Assembly (NCBI GenBank): GCA_037144255.1 | Contig: JBAWXE010000002.1 | Coordinates: 1 to 64,000 of the forward strand | Direction: 5' to 3' | DNA length: 64,000 bases | Source: JBAWXE01 sp037144255 | GTDB taxonomy: Bacteria; Bacteroidota; Bacteroidia; Chitinophagales; Chitinophagaceae | Shown here: one piece after another, positions 26,201-36,170 of the stretch | How the letters are laid out: each line of letters opens with the position of its first letter | Position numbering within the stretch: the stretch's first letter is position 1 | Translations under genes and position numbers: made by a program | Notes under the pieces: generated by a model | Told to the model about the DNA's origin: nothing | The model's database searches: none | The model's input: only the letters and a program-made list of their open reading frames with translations

Positions 26201-26848
26201 TTAATCTTCTATTTTACATTGCTCAAAAAAGTAAGTATTTGCGGTTTTGCCCCATGATGGCTTAGTTATGTCAGCATCCGATTCTTTAGCAAATAGGCCA
26301 TTAGCCTTTTCAAAGTATGGCATAGCAGCTTTCTTTCCCCCACCAAATGCCTTAGGAGTATAAAATTTACTGGTACCTTGAATATAGTATATACGAGGAT
26401 TATCCGGGTTGGCTGCTTTAGCTTTATCAAGGTTGTCAGTGAATATTTTACCATATTTCTGCCAACGATTCATTGGATTTACAGCCATTCTCGCATTAGC
26501 TATCATGGCATTTAGTACATATGTTTCATCGTTTTCTTTGGTCAGTATACTTACTGCCTCATCTTTTTCCTTTTCAGCCTCATCTAAGTAAGCGTCACGT
26601 TTTGCTTCATCCCTTTCGTTATAAGAGAGTATTACCTTACCATATGATGCATAATAATGTGTTACCCATTCTGTATTCCACTTTTTGGCTATCATGCTCA
26701 GCTTATTGCTTTGCTCGATCTTGGTTTGCATATTAAAACTAGTGTCAAAAGTGACAAATGTCTTTTGCAATGTTTCTTTAAAGTTTTGTGCCTGTACGTT
26801 CACTATCAGTAGTGCAATGGCAGCTGTAAGGAGGATGTACCTTTTCAT
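26201..26848 (-). CDS. Exported helical repeat (TPR-like) protein
   Basis: A 215-residue protein with signal peptide MKRYILLTAAIALLIVNVQAQ. The mature part is helical with TPR-like features: YYASYGKVILSYNERDEAKRDAYLDEAEKEKDEAVSIL, DNPRIYYIQGTSKFYTPKAFGGGKKAAMPYFEKANGLF. It ends with FFEQCKIED. It follows the TonB-dependent receptor gene after 20 bases and shares the terminator, so it is probably a periplasmic partner of that receptor (inference). No family name can be given with confidence. Confidence 0.78.
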   Translation of the reverse strand: MKRYILLTAAIALLIVNVQAQNFKETLQKTFVTFDTSFNMQTKIEQSNKLSMIAKKWNTEWVTHYYASYGKVILSYNERDEAKRDAYLDEAEKEKDEAVSILTKENDETYVLNAMIANARMAVNPMNRWQKYGKIFTDNLDKAKAANPDNPRIYYIQGTSKFYTPKAFGGGKKAAMPYFEKANGLFAKESDADITKPSWGKTANTYFFEQCKIED

Positions 26849-26868
26849 GTTTATGTATTAGTTGATAA

Positions 26869-29100
26869 TTAAAGTTCGTCTTTATTGAATTCAGTCAATG
26901 AAAAATTTACACCGACAAATACTGAGCGGTATAGTGCTGGTACAGAAGCATAACGGGTACTACCGTCAGTTGAATATCTATAACCAAATACATTATGCTG
27001 GTTGGTAATATTATCTACACCAAAGTATATTACCGAGAACCATTTATGAATAGTTCTCAAGTAATTGATGGTCAATGATAAGTTTTGATAATCAGGTGTT
27101 CTGTCACTCATAAATTTCTCAGGATGTGCCGCATAGTCATAATTCGGGTTATAATACGGCCTTCCGCTACCATAGCCATAGCTTACGTTCAATTGTGTAT
27201 GCCATTGATCAATATAATACTTGGTAATGATATTGAGTGTATGGTCAGAAATGAAGTCTGGCGTGGCTTCCATTGGATAGTTTTTATATAACCTGCGTGT
27301 ATCTATATAACTATAAGATATCCAATAGTCAAGGTTCTTAATTGTTTTCTTATCTCTTACAAAAAACTCTAAACCCTTTGCATAACCATGACCCGAATTA
27401 TTAACAAGGGTAGTATTATTCAGTGTTCTATATGGGTTAGGATCAAATGGTAAATTGGTAGCTAACAATTCTCTTACCAATTGATTATAATCCTTATAGT
27501 ATGCTTCTACACGTATGGTTCTATCTCCCTTCATCCATTGGTAGTTGGCTATATAGTGGGTAGATTGTTGCATTTGCAGTCCCTTATTATCATATAACAG
27601 GTATGATATATCAGGTATTTGGTAAAACAATCCACTTGCCAATGAGAACTGACCATGAGTTCCCGCTCTCAAAGCCATTGCCAGTCTTGGTCCCAGATCA
27701 GTTTGGTTCAACATTGCACTATGTTCATATCTGATACCCGGTTTTATAGCAAACCAATATATTGGGCTCCAGTCAGCTTCTATATAGCCTGCAGCCTGTG
27801 TTTCAGTAAAACTATTCTTAGTAGACCATTTAGCAGTATCAAATTTCTTACTATAATTAAAATTCTGCAATTCTCCACCAGCTAAAAAACTCAGTTTACT
27901 TGCTGCAAACCATTTAGCTTCTGCGCGAAACTGTGCTCTATCATCTTTGCCCAAAGAAGTATAAGCGCCGTAATTCACATCATCCTGATTGAAACTATAT
28001 GAAGCAGCTGTATAGAAACTCCATTTATTTTTGAATTGTTGTCTATAGGATATGGTGCTGTATGCATTATCGTTTTTGATACCAAAGTTTAAATTCTCTC
28101 CTACTACGAATGGGCTGGGTACTATAGTACCACTTTCAAAGTGTGCATAATTTACTAATACCTTGAGAATACCGTCTTTATTAGGTTTGTAGGTATATTT
28201 TGCTGAGCCGCCACCACCTTTTGGTACGTTATAAAAATCAAAATTGGTACTTGCTATTCCATAAAATGGTTGCAGATTGTTATAATATCCTGTAGCCTCT
28301 ATTGCACTTGTTTTGTACAGTTTGGCGCCTGATGCGTATACACCTGCCATATTGATCCCTAAATTCACATTACTTTTATCGGGCAGATCAAGTGAATTCA
28401 GCTCTAATACCGATGACAGTGCCTGTCCGTAACGAGCACTATATCCACCGCTACTAAAGGCAATTCCTTTGAATTGAAAAGGAGAAAACCTGCTACGTGC
28501 CGCTACTCCGGGTGCTGTAGTGAAAAATGCACTTTGAGCTATCAGCTCATCTACCACCATTGCAGCCTCACTAGCATCACCTCCTCTTACAAACAATCCT
28601 GTTTGTGTGCCTTGTTGTTGTGTACCCGGTAATGTTTGTATGGCTTTTACTATATCTGCATTGGCACCTGCGGTGGTTACTATATCCAGTGGTTTCAATA
28701 CTGTCTTATCTCTTTCATTAGATGCCTCAAAACTACCAGCAGTAACCGTTACAGACTCCAGGTCATGCGCTGTAGATTTTAGTTTGAATTCCAGATTGCT
28801 GATATTGGCATTTACTTCTATGGGTTTACCTGCAGTAGCATACCCTATAGCAGACACTACAATTGTTTGATTACCTTTTTCTGTAGTGCTAAAATGAAAA
28901 TGACCTAATGAATCAGAAGTACTGCCATCTAATGTGTTTTCCAGATACACGCTTGCACCTAATAAAGGTCTTCCTTTATCATCACTTACTTTTCCGCTTA
29001 TGTTATATTGCCCGTTAGCAAAAGAACTACTCAACAAAAGTGCCACTATTGTCATTAGTACTGTTCTTAATGTTATTGGGGCAGTGTATAGTTGTTGCAT
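26869..29100 (-). CDS. TonB-dependent receptor with carboxypeptidase-regulatory N-terminal domain
   Basis: A 743-residue outer-membrane receptor. The signal peptide is MQQLYTAPITLRTVLMTIVALLLSSSFANGQ (the last residues up to NGQ precede cleavage). A CarboxypepD_reg-like domain follows (ISGKVSDDKGRPLLGASVYLENTLDGSTSDSLG), then the plug (ADIVKAIQTLPGTQQQG, LFVRGGDASEAAMVVDEL, GGYSARYGQALSSVLELNS) and a 22-strand-type barrel ending SVFVGVNFSL plus a short extra tail TEFNKDEL. The ligand is unknown; the absence of a susD partner argues against a glycan-uptake SusCD pair. I chose the ATG at 29100; a longer reading to 29199 adds 33 residues that do not look like a signal peptide. Confidence 0.92.
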   Translation of the reverse strand: MQQLYTAPITLRTVLMTIVALLLSSSFANGQYNISGKVSDDKGRPLLGASVYLENTLDGSTSDSLGHFHFSTTEKGNQTIVVSAIGYATAGKPIEVNANISNLEFKLKSTAHDLESVTVTAGSFEASNERDKTVLKPLDIVTTAGANADIVKAIQTLPGTQQQGTQTGLFVRGGDASEAAMVVDELIAQSAFFTTAPGVAARSRFSPFQFKGIAFSSGGYSARYGQALSSVLELNSLDLPDKSNVNLGINMAGVYASGAKLYKTSAIEATGYYNNLQPFYGIASTNFDFYNVPKGGGGSAKYTYKPNKDGILKVLVNYAHFESGTIVPSPFVVGENLNFGIKNDNAYSTISYRQQFKNKWSFYTAASYSFNQDDVNYGAYTSLGKDDRAQFRAEAKWFAASKLSFLAGGELQNFNYSKKFDTAKWSTKNSFTETQAAGYIEADWSPIYWFAIKPGIRYEHSAMLNQTDLGPRLAMALRAGTHGQFSLASGLFYQIPDISYLLYDNKGLQMQQSTHYIANYQWMKGDRTIRVEAYYKDYNQLVRELLATNLPFDPNPYRTLNNTTLVNNSGHGYAKGLEFFVRDKKTIKNLDYWISYSYIDTRRLYKNYPMEATPDFISDHTLNIITKYYIDQWHTQLNVSYGYGSGRPYYNPNYDYAAHPEKFMSDRTPDYQNLSLTINYLRTIHKWFSVIYFGVDNITNQHNVFGYRYSTDGSTRYASVPALYRSVFVGVNFSLTEFNKDEL

Positions 29101-29126
29101 GATTTTATCTTCTATGAATATGGCTG

Positions 29127-29134
29127 CAAATCTA
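29127..29134 (-). promoter_or_regulatory. Candidate promoter of the TonB receptor gene
   Basis: The minus strand reads TAGATTTG, an exact TAnnTTTG, 26 bases before the ATG at 29100. A TTC (one mismatch to TTG) stands 19 bases upstream at about 29154-29156, giving a near-complete Bacteroidota promoter. Confidence 0.5.
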
Positions 29135-29373
29135 TTATGCGAAACCAGCTTTAGAAATATTATTTCGGTTAGAAATAGTAGTTTATCGGTAAATACCACA
29201 AAAAAGGCGGTGAGCTAAAAATTGCTGCTCTCCTTTCATAAAAAAACCACTTTTTTAGCACTCATCACACAATAAATTACATATAATTATTATTACATAA
29301 AATAGTCTTCCTTTGCTTTCAAAAAGCGATCTCCTTTTTACCTGTTAATAGCTGTTAAAAGGCCTTATTTTAC

Positions 29374-29404
29374 TTGTTAAAACGGGCTTTTTTCGTTATA
29401 TTTG
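29374..29404 (+). promoter_or_regulatory. gyrB promoter, Bacteroidota consensus
   Basis: TTG at 29374-29376, a 20-base spacer, then TATATTTG at 29397-29404: a full match to the Bacteroidota sigma-ABfr type -33/-7 consensus. Transcription should start near 29410, giving a leader of about 95 bases ahead of gyrB. Confidence 0.75.
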
Positions 29405-29437
29405 TCAGGTTATATCTACCACCCAAAAAGTAGGTAC

Positions 29438-29464
29438 ATGCCAGATTCTGAAGCTGGCATTTTT
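29438..29464 (+). terminator. Hairpin plus T run in the gyrB leader (possible attenuator)
   Basis: ATGCCAG (29438-29444) pairs with CTGGCAT (29454-29460) around a 9-base loop, followed by TTTT (to 29464). It lies between the predicted transcription start and the gyrB ATG at 29506, so it would act inside the leader. It may be an attenuator or only a weak pausing hairpin. Confidence 0.5.
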
Positions 29465-29484
29465 ATACATTTTTAAAAAACTGA

Positions 29485-31485
<2,001 letters not shown>

Positions 31486-31510
31486 TATATCTCATTATAA
31501 ATAAGATTTG

Positions 31511-31550
31511 AAAGGGCTTTTTATTCTTAACGAAAGATAAAAAGCCCTTT
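31511..31550. terminator. Terminator after gyrB
   Basis: A 13-bp perfect stem (31511-31523 with 31538-31550, arms AAAGGGCTTTTTA and its complement) around a 14-base loop, 25 bases after the gyrB stop. The A- and T-rich ends allow function in either direction. Confidence 0.8.
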
Positions 31551-31571
31551 AACTTTCAAATACTTTATAAA

Positions 31572-32501
31572 ATGTCTTCTTCCAATTTTGCAATAGCTAT
31601 TCATGGTGGTGCAGGTACTATACTAAAAAGTACCATGACAAATAAACTGCAACATCAGTATGAAAAGGCACTGGAAAATGCACTCAACGAAGGTTATACT
31701 ATATTGAAAAATGGTGGTAGCAGTCTTGATGCAGTAGAAGCAGCTGTTACATCCATGGAAGATTGTCCTTTATTCAATGCAGGTAAAGGTTCTGTATTTA
31801 ACCATATTGGCGCACATGAAATGGATGCAGCTATCATGTTTGGTAAAACATTGGAAGCAGGCGCAGTATGTGGTGTTTCATATGTCAAGAATCCGGTAAA
31901 ACTGGCAAGGGCTGTAATGGAGAAAAGCGGACATGTATTATTATGTGGACAGGGAGCTGAGCAATTCGCACAACAACATGGTTTGGATTTGGCTGATGAC
32001 GATTATTTCTATAGTGAACTTCGTTATAAACAATGGCAGGAAGCCTTACAAGAAGGTAGCATCCTACTAGATCATAGTGAAAAGAAATTTGGCACTGTTG
32101 GTGCAGTAGCACTTGATATGAATGGGGATCTCTCTGCCTCTACCAGCACAGGTGGAATGACCAATAAACAATTTGGTCGTATAGGCGATAGTCCTCTCAT
32201 CGGTGCTGGCACTTATGCCAACAATCATACTTGTGCTGTTTCCTGCACAGGGCATGGCGAATTATTTATTCGTTCTGTAGTAGCATATGATGTCTCCTGC
32301 CTAATGGAGTATGCCGGCCTATCCTTACTGCAAGCCTGCGATAAAGTAGTAATGGACAAACTTGTGAAAATAGGCGGAGAAGGTGGGCTAATAGCCATAG
32401 ACCATCAAGGTAATATCTCAATGCCATTCAATAGTGAAGGTATGTACAGAGCTAGTCGTATTAAGGATGCAGAAGCAATAATTAGTATTTACAAAGATTA
32501 A
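31572..32501 (+). CDS. iaaA: Isoaspartyl peptidase / L-asparaginase (Ntn-hydrolase)
   Basis: A 309-residue plant-type asparaginase. It begins FAIAIHGGAGTI and has FNAGKGSVFNHIGAHEMDAAIM. The autocleavage site is KKFGTVGAVALD (cleavage before the Thr at about residue 177, which becomes the nucleophile), followed by ASTSTGGMTNKQFGRIGDSPLIGAGTYA with the substrate-binding Arg and Asp. Enzymes of this type hydrolyse beta-aspartyl dipeptides. Placed directly beside cyanophycinase and cyanophycin synthetase, the likely role is cleaving the beta-Asp-Arg dipeptide released from cyanophycin. It overlaps the convergent cphB gene by four bases (TTAA shared by both stops). Confidence 0.93.
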   Translation: MSSSNFAIAIHGGAGTILKSTMTNKLQHQYEKALENALNEGYTILKNGGSSLDAVEAAVTSMEDCPLFNAGKGSVFNHIGAHEMDAAIMFGKTLEAGAVCGVSYVKNPVKLARAVMEKSGHVLLCGQGAEQFAQQHGLDLADDDYFYSELRYKQWQEALQEGSILLDHSEKKFGTVGAVALDMNGDLSASTSTGGMTNKQFGRIGDSPLIGAGTYANNHTCAVSCTGHGELFIRSVVAYDVSCLMEYAGLSLLQACDKVVMDKLVKIGGEGGLIAIDHQGNISMPFNSEGMYRASRIKDAEAIISIYKD

Positions 32502-33376
32502 CCCTCATCGTTAATGATGATCTCTCTGCCTTCGAATTTTCGGGTTGCTATATTGTAAATATCTCCTACAGACATGATATTTACAATGATATTCTCTACA
32601 GATATGGGCTGACCAAATGTAATATCGGCTATGTTATTATAGTGGATGCTCTTACCATCGATGATCACTACACTACCGGATCCTATGGCTTGTAGCTGCA
32701 CTCCTCCAGTTACTATTACGCCTGTATCTTCACCAAGGCCTATACCTATTGTTCCGGGATTGGCAGCTACGGCCTGTGCTAGTCTGTTGAATCTACCTCT
32801 TTTATCAAAGTGCGAATCAATGATCACATTTTGTACTAAGCCAAGCCCTGTAGTGATCTTTACTTCACCTTTCAGATGTGCCTGAGCTGCATTGCCTTCA
32901 TATATCATAGTATTGCTCATAGCCATAGCACCAGCACTGGTACCTGCTATTACAAACTTCTCTGTATCGTAACGTTCTTTAAGAATATCTAAGAATAGTG
33001 TACCACCAAAAATAGAAGATAAGCGTAATTGGTTTCCACCGGAGAACATTACACAATCGCATTCTTTTAGTCTTTGTATATACTCCTGATTTGAGGCATC
33101 TTCTCTATTGCGGATACGTAAATGACCTATCTTGGCACAACCTAGTTTACTAAAAGCATGAACATAATTCTCTGCTACTTCATCAGGAATTGATGATGCT
33201 GTTGTGATCACTTCTACCACTGGAGCTTCCGTATGGTTCAATAACTTCACGATATTCTTAAGTATGCCTAGTTCAAAGAAATTTAGCCTGTTACGTTCTA
33301 TAATTCCTTTCTCCAGATCCGTGCCCTTATCTTCTGCACCGCCAATTGAAACCAAATACCCTATAGGTGTCGACAA
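32498..33376 (-). CDS. cphB: Cyanophycinase
   Basis: A 292-residue S51-family exopeptidase that releases beta-Asp-Arg dipeptides from cyanophycin. The serine nucleophile is Ser147 in IAGTSAGAMAMS. The substrate-recognition residues known from Synechocystis CphB are all present at the same spacing: Gln116 in GGNQLRL, Asp187 and His189 in DSHFDKRGR, then Arg193, Arg195 and Arg198. The gene has no in-frame ATG at its 5' end: translation appears to start at TTG (33376) giving (M)STPIGYLVSIGGAED, the expected N-terminus. It is divergent from cphA with a 98-base spacer. Confidence 0.93.
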   Translation of the reverse strand: MSTPIGYLVSIGGAEDKGTDLEKGIIERNRLNFFELGILKNIVKLLNHTEAPVVEVITTASSIPDEVAENYVHAFSKLGCAKIGHLRIRNREDASNQEYIQRLKECDCVMFSGGNQLRLSSIFGGTLFLDILKERYDTEKFVIAGTSAGAMAMSNTMIYEGNAAQAHLKGEVKITTGLGLVQNVIIDSHFDKRGRFNRLAQAVAANPGTIGIGLGEDTGVIVTGGVQLQAIGSGSVVIIDGKSIHYNNIADITFGQPISVENIIVNIMSVGDIYNIATRKFEGREIIINDEG

Positions 33377-33408
33377 TAGTTGAAATTTTGACCAAAAAAT
33401 GAAAGCTG

Positions 33409-33416
33409 CAAATTTA
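33409..33416 (-). promoter_or_regulatory. Candidate -7 promoter element for cphB
   Basis: The minus strand reads TAAATTTG, an exact TAnnTTTG match, 32 bases before the TTG start of cphB in the 98-base spacer shared with cphA. No TTG -33 element is at 19-21 bases. Confidence 0.4.
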
Positions 33417-33474
33417 TCGATTTTATCCTATTTGTTGTATGGATTATTATTCTTTAACTTAATACAAAATTTGA

Positions 33475-36105
33475 ATGCCTATGAAGATCTTGGATATCAA
33501 AGTAATGAGTGGGCCGAATTACTGGTCAGCAAAAAGACATAAGCTGATAGTAATGCTCTTAGACCTTGAAGAAATGGAAGAAAGACCCACTGATAAGATA
33601 CCGGGATTTCTGGAACGACTGAAAACATTCATGCCATCTTTATATGAGCATCGTTGCTCTGAAGGCGATCCTGGTGGCTTTTTCCAGCGCGTTAAAGAAG
33701 GCACATGGATGGGGCATGTAATAGAGCACATTGCTCTTGAATTGCAAACTCTGGCAGGAATGGATACCGGCTTTGGAAGAACAAGAGAAAGTGATAAAAA
33801 AGGAGTATATCATGTTGTATTCTCATATCAGGAGGCTAAAGCTGGTGTTTATACTGCAAAAGCTGCAGTTAAAATGGCAGAAGCCTTGGTAAATGGAGAA
33901 AACTATGCATTAGAAAATGACATCCAAACCCTTCGCGAGATACGTGAAGATGAACGTCTGGGGCCTAGCACAGGTTCTATTGTTGAAGAAGCTATTCGCC
34001 GTCAGATACCCCATATAAGGCTTAACCGGCACTCTTTAGTACAACTAGGCTATGGTGTGAATCAATTACGTATACAAGCTACTATTGCCAGTACCACTAG
34101 CAGTATAGCTGTAGAAATAGCTTGCGATAAAGAAGAAACTAAAAATCTGCTAGATGCTGCAGAGATACCTGTACCTAGAGGTAGGATCATATTCAATGAA
34201 GAAGAACTAAAGGAAGCTATTGATAAAATAGGTTATCCAATAGTTACCAAACCTGTAAATGGCAACCATGGAAAAGGTGCTACTACCAATATCACCAATT
34301 GGGAAGATGCTATAGAAGCATTAGCCGCTGCTAAAAAATACTCACGTTCTGTTATTTGTGAGAAATTCATCACAGGACGAGATTTTCGTGTATTGGTGGT
34401 AAATTATAAGTTCGTAGCTGCGGCATTACGAACCCCTGCATTAGTTACAGGCGACGGAAAACACACCATACAACAACTCATAAATATTGTAAATAGTGAT
34501 CCCCGCAGAGGATACGGGCACGAGAAAGTCCTTACTGCTATCAAGATTGATGATTTTACCATGAATATCCTGGAAAAGAAGGGATATACATTAGAAACAA
34601 TTATAGAAAAAAACGAAGAGCTCTGGTTGAAACCAACTGCAAATCTCAGCACTGGTGGTACCGCTACCGATGTTACTGACTTTGTACACCCGTCTAATAT
34701 TTTCATGTGCGAGCGTATTGCACGTATTATAGGCTTGAATATTTGTGGAATTGACATTATGGCCGATGACCTATCAGTACCTATTACCGAAAATGGTGGT
34801 GCTGTGCTGGAAGTAAATGCAGCACCAGGATTCCGTATGCATCTGGATCCAACTGAGGGGCTGCCACGCAATGTAGCAGAAGCTGTTATCGATATGTTGT
34901 ACCCTCAGGGCAATAGTGCACGTATTCCTATCATAGCCATTTCAGGTACTAATGGTAAAACCACTACAACTCGTCTGATAGCACATATAGTAAAACAAAT
35001 GGGCCATAAGGTAGGTTATACCACAACAGATGGCGTATACATACAAAACCAACTCATGATGAAAGGCGACTGTACAGGGCCGGTTTCAGCTGAGTTTGTT
35101 TTACGAGACCCCACAGTAGATTTTGCTGTATTAGAGTGTGCCCGTGGTGGTATACTTAGAGCCGGACTTGGTTTCCACAATTGTGATATTGCTGTTGTTA
35201 CCAATGTAGCAGAAGACCATTTGGGCTTACAAGGAATAGATACCATAGAAAAACTAGCTAGAGTAAAAGCTGTTATTACACAAACCGTATTGCCACATGG
35301 CTATGTGGTGCTGAATGCCGATGACGATCTGGTGTATGCCATGCATAAAGAAGTAGACTGTAAAGTAGCTTTCTTTTCTTTAGACGAAAAGAATCCTCGT
35401 ATCGTAAAACATTGTGCTAAAGGTGGACTCGCTGCTGTTTACGAAAATGGTTATATCACTTTACTCAAAGGCACATGGAAGATCCGTATTGAAAAAGTTA
35501 CTGAGATCCCTCTTACTTTCTCGGGTAAGGCAGAATTCAATATTTCCAACGTATTGGCTGCTACATTAGCTGCTTATGTACGCGATTTCAAAACCGAAGA
35601 TATCAAGCAAGCATTACAAACATTCGTTCCATCACCAGCACATACTCCTGGCCGTATGAACATGTTCCACTTCAAGAATTTTACTGTGATGTTGGATTAT
35701 GCGCATAATACGCATGGCATTCATGCCCTAGGCAAGTTCGTAAGTGCTATAGATGCTTCTGTAAAAGTAGGACTGGTAGCCGGTGTAGGTGATCGTAGAG
35801 ATGAAGACATCATTTCTTTGGGCGAAGAATCTGCTAAAATATTTGATGAGATCATTATCAGGCAAGATAAAAACCTTCGTGGTCGAACAGAACAGGAAAT
35901 TATTGATTTGATAGTAAAAGGTATTAACCATATAGATCCGAAGAAGAAGATCACTGTTATACGAAATGAGAACCAAGCTATTGAATATGCCATCAAGAAT
36001 GCTGTAAAAGACTCTTTCATTGTAGTTATCAGCGATGTGGTACCTGATGCTTTAGATCAGGTAAAACGCTATAAAGACATTGAAGATGGTGCTTTGATAG
36101 TATAA
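33475..36105 (+). CDS. cphA: Cyanophycin synthetase
   Basis: An 876-residue CphA that polymerises aspartate and arginine into cyanophycin using ATP. Three modules are visible: the N-terminal domain (MKILDIKVMSGPNYWSAKRHKLI..., residues 3 to about 160); an ATP-grasp domain (PIVTKPVNGNHGKGATTNI near 255-275, GIDIMADD and LEVNAAPGFRMHL near 420-460) that adds Asp; and a Mur-ligase-like domain (IAISGTNGKTTTTRLI near 487-502, ECARGGILRAGLG, VAEDHLG, MLDYAHNTHG) that adds Arg. Length and module order match CphA1. A second ATG two codons in is equally possible. With the cphB and isoaspartyl peptidase genes it forms a complete polymer cycle. Confidence 0.96.
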   Translation: MPMKILDIKVMSGPNYWSAKRHKLIVMLLDLEEMEERPTDKIPGFLERLKTFMPSLYEHRCSEGDPGGFFQRVKEGTWMGHVIEHIALELQTLAGMDTGFGRTRESDKKGVYHVVFSYQEAKAGVYTAKAAVKMAEALVNGENYALENDIQTLREIREDERLGPSTGSIVEEAIRRQIPHIRLNRHSLVQLGYGVNQLRIQATIASTTSSIAVEIACDKEETKNLLDAAEIPVPRGRIIFNEEELKEAIDKIGYPIVTKPVNGNHGKGATTNITNWEDAIEALAAAKKYSRSVICEKFITGRDFRVLVVNYKFVAAALRTPALVTGDGKHTIQQLINIVNSDPRRGYGHEKVLTAIKIDDFTMNILEKKGYTLETIIEKNEELWLKPTANLSTGGTATDVTDFVHPSNIFMCERIARIIGLNICGIDIMADDLSVPITENGGAVLEVNAAPGFRMHLDPTEGLPRNVAEAVIDMLYPQGNSARIPIIAISGTNGKTTTTRLIAHIVKQMGHKVGYTTTDGVYIQNQLMMKGDCTGPVSAEFVLRDPTVDFAVLECARGGILRAGLGFHNCDIAVVTNVAEDHLGLQGIDTIEKLARVKAVITQTVLPHGYVVLNADDDLVYAMHKEVDCKVAFFSLDEKNPRIVKHCAKGGLAAVYENGYITLLKGTWKIRIEKVTEIPLTFSGKAEFNISNVLAATLAAYVRDFKTEDIKQALQTFVPSPAHTPGRMNMFHFKNFTVMLDYAHNTHGIHALGKFVSAIDASVKVGLVAGVGDRRDEDIISLGEESAKIFDEIIIRQDKNLRGRTEQEIIDLIVKGINHIDPKKKITVIRNENQAIEYAIKNAVKDSFIVVISDVVPDALDQVKRYKDIEDGALIV

Positions 36106-36120
36106 TGAGATGAATAACAA

Positions 36121-36152
36121 AAAAGGGCTGGAGAAATCTCCAGCCCTTTTTC
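36121..36152. terminator. Bidirectional terminator between cphA and yidC
   Basis: A 14-bp perfect stem (36121-36134 with 36137-36150, core AAGGGCTGGAGA), flanked by A's on the left and T's on the right, between the convergent stops at 36105 and 36171. The innermost pairs must open to form a loop. Confidence 0.9.
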
Positions 36153-36170
36153 TATGTATGCCTTGTCTAT

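Noticed and set aside
29041..29199. 33-residue N-terminal extension of the TonB receptor
   Set aside because: The longer reading has no signal-peptide character, and a promoter-like element lies inside it; the ATG at 29100 starts a good signal peptide.
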